Source: a virus. From it: a stretch of DNA of 26,996 nucleotides. A program made the translations under genes and the position numbers. The notes below the pieces were generated by a model. The model saw nothing but the letters and a program-made list of their open reading frames with translations. It had not been told where the DNA came from and ran no database searches. Location: positions 1 through 26,996 of the IMG/VR virus record IMGVR_UViG_3300030104_001601; one strand, given 5' to 3'. Shown here piece after piece: positions 1-6,613 of the stretch (position 1 is the stretch's first letter; each line of letters opens with the position of its first letter).

Positions 1-556
1 TGGCCTGCACTTCGTACCCTGTCAAGCTGTTAGCCTCAGCCACGGCAAGATAATCAGTCTTGATTTGTCGCCGTAGCTTGATGCCAATAGAAGGCACCTT
101 GTTGAGTGTGATGCGATCACCAAACCATATGGAATAGGCATGGCCATCAATGCACACATCATCTTGACCAATGATGCAACGAAAGAACTCCTTTAGCTTG
201 GGGCCTGACAGAATGTTTTCTGTGTGGTCCAGGTTTGAGGAGTCACTAGCAAGAATTGCCAGTGCCTTTGCTTTGTTCTTGCCAAACGTGCAGACCTTGA
301 CATCAGTGCATGCATCAGCGCCAGCTGTGCAAAACACGTTGATCAAGTTCTCCGCATCAAGTAAGTTGCGAACCCACTTATTACGTGGAGACAGTGCAGC
401 GATCACACCGCAAGCAGTGGTCACTGTGATGTTGTAACGATTCGACAGCTCAACGGCTGCCGTGTTCGCTGTTGTATACCATGCCAAACCTTCAGCAACG
501 TCAGAAGCTGATGAGAGATCCAGCACGGCCTGAATGTGTTTCTGGTTGGAATTCAT
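1..556 (-). CDS. Conserved phage protein of unknown function, 3' end cut off by window edge
   Basis: An open frame reads from an ATG at 556 to the left edge without a stop, giving 185 residues. An in-frame TGA lies at 569-571, so the start can only be at or just upstream of 556. No clear Shine-Dalgarno is visible. Segments that look conserved are WYTTAN (26-31), AALSPRNKW (53-61), TFGKNKAKALAIL (90-102), GPKLKEFF (118-125) and VCIDGHAYSIW (134-144). I recognise this layout from uncharacterised proteins of tailed phages. The late Lys/Phe segment followed by an Asp-Gly-His loop recalls helix-hairpin-helix DNA glycosylase-like folds, but that is inference only. It is clearly richer in GC than the genes to its right. 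Function not assigned. Confidence 0.75.
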   Translation of the reverse strand, partial: MNSNQKHIQAVLDLSSASDVAEGLAWYTTANTAAVELSNRYNITVTTACGVIAALSPRNKWVRNLLDAENLINVFCTAGADACTDVKVCTFGKNKAKALAILASDSSNLDHTENILSGPKLKEFFRCIIGQDDVCIDGHAYSIWFGDRITLNKVPSIGIKLRRQIKTDYLAVAEANSLTGYEVQA

Positions 557-684
557 TGCGTGGTAGAATCAGTGTTGCTAGTGCAACGGTTAGGTGGAGA
601 TCAATAGTCTCCAATACTGATGACAGGTCATGAACCATCGCAGCCTGGTTAGCTGATCATCAGTGCCACCAACTTCACGCGCCC

Positions 685-936
685 TTAGGTGATTGGGCGA
701 GGCACGGACTCTTGAGGCGTCCCGGCTAAACCGTTTATGATCAACCGGCAATTAACAGCAGCGGTTTGTTTGTTGCCACCATCATGACGTGAGCGAAACA
801 GTAGTGCAAGCGCAACAGTTACACTAACAACCAACAAACGATACCATATCACTGACATCCATTGGTATGACTGGGATCTGGATGTCGCAACAGATTGTGT
901 GAGATTGAGAGAGGCAGGATCAGCGCCGCTGTCCAT
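685..936 (-). CDS. Possible small single-pass membrane protein (83 aa), doubtful
   Basis: This ATG-started frame encodes 83 residues with one hydrophobic stretch at about residues 27-46 (MSVIWYRLLVVSVTVALALL), followed by a basic RSRH. The topology could fit a small membrane protein such as a lysis accessory, but there is no recognisable family and no Shine-Dalgarno in front of the ATG. If it is not a gene, 557-1084 is a stretch of about 530 bp in which I see nothing else convincing. The region shares the elevated GC of the truncated gene to its left. Confidence 0.3.
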   Translation of the reverse strand: MDSGADPASLNLTQSVATSRSQSYQWMSVIWYRLLVVSVTVALALLFRSRHDGGNKQTAAVNCRLIINGLAGTPQESVPRPIT

Positions 937-1084
937 ATATTTAATGAATTGCCAATCAGAATCCAGTTGATATCGTTAGATCATCAGTCTAGCGTGGTAA
1001 AAATCTCACATAAGGGCAGAAAAGAGGGGCCATGGGGGTAGATTTCGGGGCCTGGACTACCGTTAAAGGCTTCAGAAATTTATG

Positions 1085-1270
1085 TCAAAATTTATCGAGC
1101 TGTCTTAGCTCCCGTTCATACGGTTTTTGACAGTAAAACTGCTTGACATCCTCAATATAAGGAGGAAACCACTTATTTACCTCCAGACAATATGACCAAT
1201 TAAGAGGTGTAAAACAATTAAGCACCATAACAGAAGTAAAAGCAGATACATGGTTCCACAGTGTAAGCAT
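1085..1270 (-). CDS. Small hypothetical protein (61 aa)
   Basis: The frame begins at an ATG that overlaps the stop of the upstream 89-aa gene by one base (TGATG), a typical translational-coupling junction. A GTG one codon earlier (1273) is the alternative start. The product is moderately hydrophobic at its N-terminus (LTLWNHVSAFTSVMVLNCF) and ends in a charged tail (KPYERELRQLDKF). No domain is recognised. The junction with the upstream gene is the main argument that it is real. Confidence 0.5.
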   Translation of the reverse strand: MLTLWNHVSAFTSVMVLNCFTPLNWSYCLEVNKWFPPYIEDVKQFYCQKPYERELRQLDKF

Positions 1271-1539
1271 CACGGCACCTCAAAGAACTTATCTTCTTTA
1301 AGATCATCAGGAAGACCGTAGTCTTTATGTTGTTCATCCATTTCGATACACCAAGCTTTAAGAGCTTTACCTGTATCAGTATTTTTAGCTATACCCAAGG
1401 TACGCCAAGCATCTAAGGGATCTAATCTGTACGTAGCTGCATTCTTGTAGTAGCACATAAATCCATTAGGACCTTCTCTTGTTTTGTGATATTCAACAAT
1501 GAAGTCTTTATCATTAAGGGGGAAAGCTATTCTTTTCAT
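1270..1539 (-). CDS. Hypothetical protein (89 aa)
   Basis: An acidic soluble protein of 89 residues starts at ATG 1539. It contains aromatic and charged patches (KDFIVEYHKTREGPNGF near residues 11-27, then DPLDAWRTLG) and an acidic C-terminus. I do not recognise the family. It is the first gene after the roughly 250-bp non-coding stretch downstream of the large terminase, so it may head a separate small transcription unit with the 61-aa gene coupled to it. Base composition is AT-rich like the late genes, unlike the region left of 1.08 kb. Confidence 0.65.
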   Translation of the reverse strand: MKRIAFPLNDKDFIVEYHKTREGPNGFMCYYKNAATYRLDPLDAWRTLGIAKNTDTGKALKAWCIEMDEQHKDYGLPDDLKEDKFFEVP

Positions 1540-1576
1540 ATGTATATGTAGGTGGTAAACACAGAGTTGATAGGTA

Positions 1577-1594
1577 ATTACATGTACGTGTAAT
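1577..1594. repeat. 18-nt near-perfect palindrome
   Basis: The sequence ATTACATGTACGTGTAAT pairs with its own reverse complement at 8 of 9 positions. It lies 38 bp upstream of the ATG at 1539 on the minus strand. This size and position would suit a dimeric regulator site, or it may simply be part of a structured leader. No protein partner can be named. Confidence 0.5.
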
Positions 1595-1604
1595 CAAGAT
1601 CAAC

Positions 1605-1639
1605 CAGGAGTTACGTTCGCGCTTTTGCGCTCACTCCTG
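1605..1639. repeat. Two-tier hairpin (7-bp outer, 4-bp inner stem)
   Basis: Outer arms CAGGAGT (1605-1611) and ACTCCTG (1633-1639) enclose an inner GCGC-TTTT-GCGC hairpin (1619-1630). No T-run follows on either strand, so a simple intrinsic terminator is unlikely. It could be an RNA processing site or a protection hairpin between the terminase transcript and the genes to its left. Confidence 0.5.
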
Positions 1640-1668
1640 AAGTTTGTGTCAGTTGGGTTTCTTGTCAG

Positions 1669-1760
1669 ATGGCGGAACTTACGGAATGTCCAAAACGGGG
1701 ACATTAATAAAGGGGAAGATTTGTCATCCTCCCCAGTCCAGAGATTCGAGTCCACCCTCT
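1669..1760 (+). other. Degenerate tRNA-Leu-like segment (possible relic or att-like sequence)
   Basis: ATGGCGGAACTT followed directly by ACGGA (1669-1685) resembles the D-arm region of cyanobacterial tRNA-Leu(UAA), with the usual D-loop and 3' D-stem (about 10 nt) missing. A 7-bp stem with a 7-nt loop sits at the anticodon-arm position (1685-1705). A long variable-arm-like hairpin follows (1712-1734), and TTCGAGTCC at 1745-1753 matches a T-loop. It is not a working tRNA: position 33 is not T, the T stem does not pair, and no acceptor stem forms. The tRNA family sequence is recalled, not searched. The competing reading is two ordinary hairpins on the minus strand. Confidence 0.3.
1706..1734 (-). 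terminator. Candidate terminator downstream of the large terminase gene
   Basis: On the minus strand a GC-rich stem (GGGGA pairing with TCCCC, with a short inner GAT/ATC extension) is followed by TTTATT. It begins 56 bp after the terminase stop. A second hairpin (AATGTCC / GGACATT, 7 bp with a 7-nt loop, 1685-1705) follows immediately. The T-tract is weak, so termination is plausible rather than strong. Confidence 0.4.
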
Positions 1761-1789
1761 CTCCTCCCTGTATACGGTGCGGATTGCGG

Positions 1790-3517
1790 TTAAACCCAGT
1801 TAGGGACTGGATTTCTAGAGTTACCGTTAGCTTGTTGTCTTTGTTCTTTATTTAGGCCTAAGACGAGGTGATTTGCAGAGCCTTGAGGGTCTTCTATTGA
1901 AGCTCTAAGGAGGTCTAAGAACTCTTCATTTTTACGGAAAGCTATCTGTTCTTGAGCTGAGATAGCTAGTACATCTGTAAAGTATTTAACACCTTGTGCG
2001 AGGCAGTCAAGGCGGTCATCATGTTTAACTGCGCCTTTTTCACGGCACATACGACTCATCTGGTAGAAGAGCATGTATAGCAGACGTTCTTCAGGAGGGG
2101 CTTGTTTGTTGGAGGAGTAATCCCAATCAATAACAGAGCGATCCACAACAAGACGATGCTGGTTGAGAACGGGTTCCAGAGTGTCGATAATACGGTCTTC
2201 TTTTCTGACGTTAGCGCGGACTTCTTCGACATCTATTCCTTGTTTAGTATTTACTAAGTGTTTTTTAAATAGTTCAGCGACGATACCGTCACCGAAGTTA
2301 GTTTCGATAACTAATTTAGTGACGTTGTATTTTTTACAGCCTTTTAGAATGTCCAGAAGCGTAGTGTCTGAGTATCCGTCTCTGTAAGCACGCATTTCGT
2401 GCAAGTACAAGATACCGTTGCGTTGGGAGAGATAACATGCAGCCGTTTCATCTGATCCACGACCCGACGGATCGACTGAGCAGATAGTTTCGGTGAAATC
2501 CCCCCAATCTCCTTGGAGCTGCATTGGAGAGTAGAAATAATCTCCAGGTAGACCGACAGTGGGAGCGTCACGGATGACGTTTTGAGGATCTGAGCACCAA
2601 ACGATGGATTCTGGTGCAGTAGTTGGATTGACAGAAGTGACGATAAGGTCAGCCATTTTAAGGGGGAACTTTTCAGCGTCACTAAGGGAAGTATCAAGCA
2701 TGAACTGAAGCATGAAGTTGCTTCTGCCCATTGCTGCTTCACGTTCAATAAGGTCTTCTTCATTAAATCTATCTGGGTCAGTTACTTGCCATTCATCAGC
2801 TCCGTTATCAATATCTTCTTGTAATTGAGGAGCTATGAGACCTTCGTAGTTGGTAAGACAACGAGGGAAACGTGCAGGCCAAACAAAAGGTCTGTAGTTA
2901 CGTTCAGATAGTTTTCTATAGATAGTGAAGACTGTCTGAGGAGTACCGAGGTACATGATTCGAGAGTCATCTTTAGGTGTAAGAATTGATTCAGCTTCTG
3001 TACAGAGTTGAAGCAATTTTTCTCTCATCATTTCTGTCATTGAGTTACCAGGAACTTCAATGTCATCCAAAATCATGAGGTCAGCACGACTACCCGTTAG
3101 TTGTCCAGTAATACCTACTGATTTGACTGAGGGGGCCTGGTGAGGGCTACAATTAACATCAAAGCTAATACGACTCCAGCGACTATCATCTGATTTAGGT
3201 TGTAAGTGAGAGAGCCAAGGCGTCTCAATGATTAGTTTTTGCAAGAAGATAGACATGTTATCTGCACGTTCTTTAGACGCAGAGATAATCATGATCTTCT
3301 TTTCTGGATCTTTGAAAAGTGTCCACAACACGAACGCACCTGTAATCCAAGATTTACCTACACCACGGAAAGCTTGAATCTGTAGACGCTTAGGACCATG
3401 TTGTAAATAGTCTGCAATTGCATATTGAGCGCGTGTAGGGGATGGAAGGTCAAGCTGAGCCCAGAGAGCCTGGAGGAACAGCTTGAAGTCATCCCTGAGT
3501 AATTCCAGGGTATCCAT
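1790..3517 (-). CDS. terL: Terminase large subunit (T7 gp19-like)
   Basis: This is the ATP-driven DNA packaging motor with its genome-cutting nuclease; it acts at the portal vertex of the prohead. The N-terminal ATPase shows Walker A in QAFRGVGKSWIT (48-59), Walker B LMILDDIE (147-154) and a coupling motif YLGTPQT (189-195). The C-terminal RNase H-like nuclease supplies acidic residues in CSVDPSGRGSDE (Asp349), VIETNFGDG (Glu405) and HDDRLD (499-504). The length, 575 aa, is close to T7 gp19 (586 aa). The gene starts three bases after the stop of the 340-aa gene, with GGTGG upstream as a weak ribosome site. It is the last gene of the late cluster. Confidence 0.96.
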   Translation of the reverse strand: MDTLELLRDDFKLFLQALWAQLDLPSPTRAQYAIADYLQHGPKRLQIQAFRGVGKSWITGAFVLWTLFKDPEKKIMIISASKERADNMSIFLQKLIIETPWLSHLQPKSDDSRWSRISFDVNCSPHQAPSVKSVGITGQLTGSRADLMILDDIEVPGNSMTEMMREKLLQLCTEAESILTPKDDSRIMYLGTPQTVFTIYRKLSERNYRPFVWPARFPRCLTNYEGLIAPQLQEDIDNGADEWQVTDPDRFNEEDLIEREAAMGRSNFMLQFMLDTSLSDAEKFPLKMADLIVTSVNPTTAPESIVWCSDPQNVIRDAPTVGLPGDYFYSPMQLQGDWGDFTETICSVDPSGRGSDETAACYLSQRNGILYLHEMRAYRDGYSDTTLLDILKGCKKYNVTKLVIETNFGDGIVAELFKKHLVNTKQGIDVEEVRANVRKEDRIIDTLEPVLNQHRLVVDRSVIDWDYSSNKQAPPEERLLYMLFYQMSRMCREKGAVKHDDRLDCLAQGVKYFTDVLAISAQEQIAFRKNEEFLDLLRASIEDPQGSANHLVLGLNKEQRQQANGNSRNPVPNWV

Positions 3518-3520
3518 CTA

Positions 3521-4543
3521 TTATTTACCACCCATTGCTGAGTATCTAGCACTCTGCTGCAATGACCAAGGGTGGGCAAAAAAAGCACCGTTAATGACAG
3601 AACCTGTCTTACCTTTTTGTTTAGCTAGGACAGCGTAGTTCTTTTTCGGGGGAGCTTTAATGACCTTTTTTGATTTAGCCTTGGTTGGTTGTGTTGGAGC
3701 TGGAGGTCCATGTTTAGGAAGTTCAGCTGCAGTAATAAGACCTTGGTTGTAGGCAGCTTCTAGTGAGCCATGAGCAAGAGCACTACTTTGGAGGACATCT
3801 TGTTTAATTAACTCAGCGGCAAAAAGGTAAGCATTGCCAGTCTGGGCAGCTCTAGCAAGAGCAACACCTGAGGCAACACGTTCCATAGAGATAGCGCCTA
3901 ACCGTCTTACAGGCTGGTGAGTATCGAACTTGACGTATTTTGCATAACGACGTTTGGCGTCTCTAGGTTGCCAAGTGTCCTGTGTAATACGCTCACCATA
4001 ACCAACATGATCACCAAACTTGTCTGGAAATCCAGCAAAGGCACCGTTGGTCATTCGCCTATAAAGACTGGACCGTTGATTAGTACGGTTATTTCCAGTT
4101 TGTCCACGGTTAATGGTTTTTCTGAAATCTTTTTCATCCTCAATAGCATGGAAATAATATTGAGAGTTAGAACCACCACCATCGCGTGCAGCTGGAATTT
4201 GATCAACCAGTTGATTTACGGAAGCTTGGATAGCAATGCGCTTAACTTTAGAGTTGGGATTGTCAGGTCGTGAAAAATTACCATCTGTTGTGAAGTCAAC
4301 GCTTCGACCACCTTGCAAACCAGTATCACCACCGAGCGTACCTTTAACTCCAGTTTCTGGATTATTAAGCACGGTATTACCGTTAGGCATTTGTTGAGGT
4401 TGATACTGCTGCATACTTTGCAAGTAACGCCTAGCTTCCTTTGCATCTGGAGACAAATTGAGAGTTTGTCCCATTGCCGCACGTTGCATTATCTGGACAA
4501 AGTTGTCTGATGTAAAATTCTGCTCTTCTTCTTCTGGGTTCAT
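3521..4543 (-). CDS. Hypothetical protein (340 aa) between HNH nuclease and large terminase
   Basis: The protein begins with an acidic MNPEEEEQNF, followed by a Gln/Asn/Gly-rich stretch to about residue 95, then a more ordered middle and a basic, Pro/Lys-rich segment near the C-terminus (KAKSKKVIKAPPKKNY). No enzymatic motif or membrane segment is visible. The start overlaps the HNH gene stop by 4 bases and the stop lies 3 bases from terL, so it is firmly part of the packaging cluster. It might be a DNA-binding or virion-associated protein, given the low-complexity head and basic tail, but this is inference and the family is not recognised. Confidence 0.8.
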   Translation of the reverse strand: MNPEEEEQNFTSDNFVQIMQRAAMGQTLNLSPDAKEARRYLQSMQQYQPQQMPNGNTVLNNPETGVKGTLGGDTGLQGGRSVDFTTDGNFSRPDNPNSKVKRIAIQASVNQLVDQIPAARDGGGSNSQYYFHAIEDEKDFRKTINRGQTGNNRTNQRSSLYRRMTNGAFAGFPDKFGDHVGYGERITQDTWQPRDAKRRYAKYVKFDTHQPVRRLGAISMERVASGVALARAAQTGNAYLFAAELIKQDVLQSSALAHGSLEAAYNQGLITAAELPKHGPPAPTQPTKAKSKKVIKAPPKKNYAVLAKQKGKTGSVINGAFFAHPWSLQQSARYSAMGGK

Positions 4544-4872
4544 AGTTTAATATGAGAAAGTATTAGTCCTTCTCTAAGTAGGTTTTGTCCGAAGCGTTCC
4601 CTCATCCAAGAACGCCAGTGTTTACTTCCTTTATCCTGGTTACATACTGAGCAGGCACAAACGAGATTGCTTGTAATATCCTCACCGCCATAGGTGCGAG
4701 GATGAACGTGATCCAAAGTAAGTTCGTGTAATTCATAAGTTTCTCCACAATAAACACATGTACAGCCGAAATGTTCTTTGATGCTGCGCCTCCAAAGACG
4801 CTTTGCTTCAGAGGATGTCATGGTTATTAGGTTTTCTAGATAATGTTCAGGAGTTGGAAGTAAAGGGGTCAT
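4540..4872 (-). CDS. HNH endonuclease
   Basis: A 110-aa protein carries a complete HNH zinc-binding nuclease motif. CVYC (39-42) gives the first zinc cysteines, LTLDHVHPRTYGG (51-63) holds Asp54-His55, NLV (69-71) the central Asn, and CSVCNQDKGS (74-83) the second cysteine pair with Asn78 and Lys81. Such nucleases nick or cut DNA. HNH genes beside terminase genes are common in tailed phages, and in some systems the nuclease aids cohesive-end packaging. Here it lies between the small and large terminase genes, overlapping both flanking genes by 4 bases. A solitary homing-type HNH is the alternative, but the tight coupling argues for a stable role in packaging. Confidence 0.92.
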   Translation of the reverse strand: MTPLLPTPEHYLENLITMTSSEAKRLWRRSIKEHFGCTCVYCGETYELHELTLDHVHPRTYGGEDITSNLVCACSVCNQDKGSKHWRSWMRERFGQNLLREGLILSHIKL

Positions 4873-5126
4873 GCGTACTTGATCTTTAGGCGAGGTCTGC
4901 GTCGGTTGGTAGAGGGTTTCTCTAACCTTCCTTTGTTTGGACCTGTATGAGAAGCATCTTTGCCATCACCATTGCCATAAGTACCAAGTTTCCGATTTAG
5001 CTTGTTAGCGTTAGTACGGATCCTTAGTCCCTTTTTAGTCTTGTTATATTTAGCCTGTTGCTTATTTCGTTTTTTACGCGCTTCAGGGTTGTTCTTGTAA
5101 TACGTAGACGTTTTACCGGCGGCCAT
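4869..5126 (-). CDS. Small highly basic protein of the packaging cluster (85 aa)
   Basis: The product is extremely rich in Lys, Arg and Asn (for example NPEARKKRNKQQAKYNKTKK near residues 14-33) with a central GTYGNGDGKDASHT segment. I recognise the pattern from small conserved proteins of marine phages, often next to HNH genes; their function is unknown. The charge suggests nucleic-acid binding. The start overlaps the small terminase gene by 14 bases and the end overlaps the HNH gene by 4 bases. The ATG has no strong ribosome site, so coupling to the upstream gene is likely. Confidence 0.8.
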   Translation of the reverse strand: MAAGKTSTYYKNNPEARKKRNKQQAKYNKTKKGLRIRTNANKLNRKLGTYGNGDGKDASHTGPNKGRLEKPSTNRRRPRLKIKYA

Positions 5127-5364
5127 AGAGTCTGCTCTGCACTAATTCAGGATCAATAGAAGGCATTACACTTGCTAGCTTTGACAATGGGTTACCTTCA
5201 TAGGCAACACCGCTGATGTCGTTCTTCGATAACCAATCACAAGCTGCTTTTAAATCTTGTGTCGTAGCTTCCCCAGACTTAACTCGGTTAAGAAACTCAG
5301 TAGTGACAAGATTATGCAGCTCGTTAAATTGATCCTCTGTAGCCTTATTCTGCTTCTTCGACAC
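5113..5364 (-). CDS. terS: Terminase small subunit (T7 gp18-like)
   Basis: This is the probable DNA-recognition subunit of the packaging motor. The 83-aa protein matches the size of T7 gp18 (89 aa). It has the pattern of short podovirus small terminases: FNELHNLVTTEFLNRVKSGE (13-32), then an ATTQDLKAACDWLSKNDI helix pair and a short C-terminal tail. The start is GTG at 5364, preceded by AAAGG at a suitable distance, and lies inside the end of the 59-aa gene (20-bp overlap). Position upstream of the large terminase and downstream of the holin-like genes is the same as in T7. Assignment rests on pattern and position. Confidence 0.8.
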   Translation of the reverse strand: MSKKQNKATEDQFNELHNLVTTEFLNRVKSGEATTQDLKAACDWLSKNDISGVAYEGNPLSKLASVMPSIDPELVQSRLYGRR

Positions 5365-5524
5365 TAGCCTTTACCTTTTTACTAGCACGTTTCTTAACTG
5401 GTGCTGATTCCTGAAGCTCAACAATATCGTTGACCATATGAGATAGTGCTTTTTCTGCAAGTTCGCGGGATTGATACTCCGCCAAGACTTTGCCACGCAC
5501 AGTATCGACAAGTTTAAAAGACAT
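5345..5524 (-). CDS. Small hypothetical protein (59 aa)
   Basis: Translating from ATG 5524 gives MSFKLVDTVRGKVLAEYQSR and a remainder ending in a charged tail (KKRASKKVKASVEEAE). It fills the space between the coiled-coil membrane protein (2-bp gap) and the small terminase (20-bp overlap), which supports its being real. The N-terminal half looks like a compact amphipathic fold (a strand followed by the AEKALSHMVNDIVEL helix) and the C-terminus is likely disordered. Function unknown. Confidence 0.65.
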   Translation of the reverse strand: MSFKLVDTVRGKVLAEYQSRELAEKALSHMVNDIVELQESAPVKKRASKKVKASVEEAE

Positions 5525-5526
5525 AA

Positions 5527-5781
5527 TTAGCTATTTCTAAGTACAATTTGATCTAATTTATTTTCAATGCGGATCATGTGATCTTCCATCCGCTTGGTCA
5601 TGACCGAAAGGTCAGCCTTTGACACATAGTCAGTGGCTACACCTAATTCAATGGCATCAATACGGCGATCCAGTCCGCTAATACGATCATGCACGTTATT
5701 AATTCTGTTGTGTAATCTATTATTTAGAGCTGCACCGCCTGCAATAGCAGCGATGACTAGCGTCACTGTTGCTTCTAGCAT
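5527..5781 (-). CDS. Membrane-anchored coiled-coil protein (84 aa), possible lysis accessory
   Basis: The frame is open further upstream, but I chose the ATG at 5781 because it forms a TAATG overlap with the preceding gene and puts a hydrophobic segment at the very N-terminus (MLEATVTLVIAAIAGGAAL). The rest is heptad-like and strongly charged (LNNRLHNRINNVHDRISGLD, then KRMEDHMIRIENKLDQIV), predicting a coiled coil. An N-terminal membrane anchor with a coiled-coil body is the layout of inner-membrane spanins such as T7 gp18.5, and the position near terS fits, but no sequence homology can be claimed. A holin or antiholin is the alternative. Confidence 0.75.
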   Translation of the reverse strand: MLEATVTLVIAAIAGGAALNNRLHNRINNVHDRISGLDRRIDAIELGVATDYVSKADLSVMTKRMEDHMIRIENKLDQIVLRNS

Positions 5782-6287
5782 TACCAGTTTGGTACGTTGT
5801 TTGTAGGTTGTGGTTTTCGTAGGGATACAATAGGTACGATGTCGTGACACAGAACTTCGACACGACTTCCAGGTCTAAAAGTAAACCCGGTCTTCATAAT
5901 TTCAGTGCACTTAAGCGCACGTACAAGCTCATAATCGAGCCGCATCTTCTGTTCGTGCTTACGTGCAATAGCTTTACAGGTTTCTATCATCCCACCATCT
6001 AGTGGTACAGAGAAATTGAGCTGTGCTCCCCAGTTATTGCTTTTGACATAGCTGTCATATTGATACGGCACCGTGTCATTGCCCATATAAAAGGGTGAAA
6101 ACTGCATAGTCGTACCGTTGCAACTATTGTTGCCACTGAAATACTGCCTAGACGGCGCTCCATTGTTTTGGAATTGCACCGCTTGGTTAGTTACGTTGCC
6201 CGTAGCAGCAGCCACGGGATTAGATGTGTTCTGTACCTTGGGGTCCTCAGCGTAAGCAGGACTTACTGAGAGAAGACCGACAAGGAT
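5781..6287 (-). CDS. Secreted protein of unknown function; start codon unresolved
   Basis: The conserved body starts near QNTSNPVAAATGNVTNQAVQ and runs through SRQYFSGNNSCNGTTMQFSP, a Pro/Tyr-rich centre, and a helical Lys/Arg/Glu-rich region with Cys residues. It is preceded in frame by a signal-peptide-like stretch (YYYILVGLLSVSPAYA / ED). No ATG, GTG or TTG lies just before that stretch. The nearest in-frame ATG is at 6455, deep inside the upstream gene, and the first GTG (6215) would delete the signal. I set the boundary at an ATC (6287) as a compromise. It ends in a TAATG overlap with the next gene. This type of protein recurs in cyanophages; its role is unknown, perhaps in the envelope at lysis. 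Confidence 0.7.
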   Translation of the reverse strand: MLVGLLSVSPAYAEDPKVQNTSNPVAAATGNVTNQAVQFQNNGAPSRQYFSGNNSCNGTTMQFSPFYMGNDTVPYQYDSYVKSNNWGAQLNFSVPLDGGMIETCKAIARKHEQKMRLDYELVRALKCTEIMKTGFTFRPGSRVEVLCHDIVPIVSLRKPQPTNNVPNW

Positions 6288-6613
6288 GTAGTAGTAGAGG
6301 TTTGCTGAATGGTTTCGTCGATGTCGATTGTTTCGATGATTCCTGCTGCTCTCTCCACGATTTCCAGTTGAAACTGGTCTCCAGCTGTATGAACTGAATA
6401 GGTTGTGGCAGAATCTGAGATATCTCCACTTGGTGTTACGTTTGTTCCAGACCATGATGTGTAATCACCACCATAAATCTCAGTCGAAATAGTTCGATCA
6501 ATATCAACAGTGGTGGTAGTAGTTGATTGCATTGACCCCTGAGTAAAATTAGGAGTCACTTGTTGTGCTGCTACAGGACTAGCCAGCATCAACATAAGAA
6601 ATAGATACTTCAT
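6263..6613 (-). CDS. Secreted Thr/Ser-rich protein (116 aa)
   Basis: A classical signal peptide, MKYLFLMLMLASPVAA, with likely cleavage before QQ, is followed by a Thr/Ser-rich, beta-prone body (FTQGSMQSTTTTTVDIDRTI, later SGDISDSATTYSVHTAGDQF). I recognise this from a recurring cyanophage family of unknown function. The start overlaps the holin-like gene by 4 bases (ATGA). The 3' end overlaps the signal-peptide region of the following secreted protein in another frame. Export to the periplasm or envelope is predicted, so a role in lysis or host-surface alteration is possible but unproven. Confidence 0.8.
   Translation of the reverse strand: MKYLFLMLMLASPVAAQQVTPNFTQGSMQSTTTTTVDIDRTISTEIYGGDYTSWSGTNVTPSGDISDSATTYSVHTAGDQFQLEIVERAAGIIETIDIDETIQQTSTTTSLSVFSQ

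Noticed and set aside
501-638. 45-aa ORF on the minus strand (MVHDLSSVLETIDLHLTVAL...) overlapping the start of the left-edge gene
   Set aside because: It overlaps the better-supported gene by 56 bp, has no convincing ribosome site and no recognisable pattern. Its weak similarity to the hydrophobic part of the 83-aa ORF (TVALA) is within chance.
1002-1062. Paired GGGGCC elements near 1026 and 1048 as a hairpin or promoter
   Set aside because: They are direct, not inverted, copies. Neither strand gives a stable stem followed by T residues, and no known promoter pattern fits.
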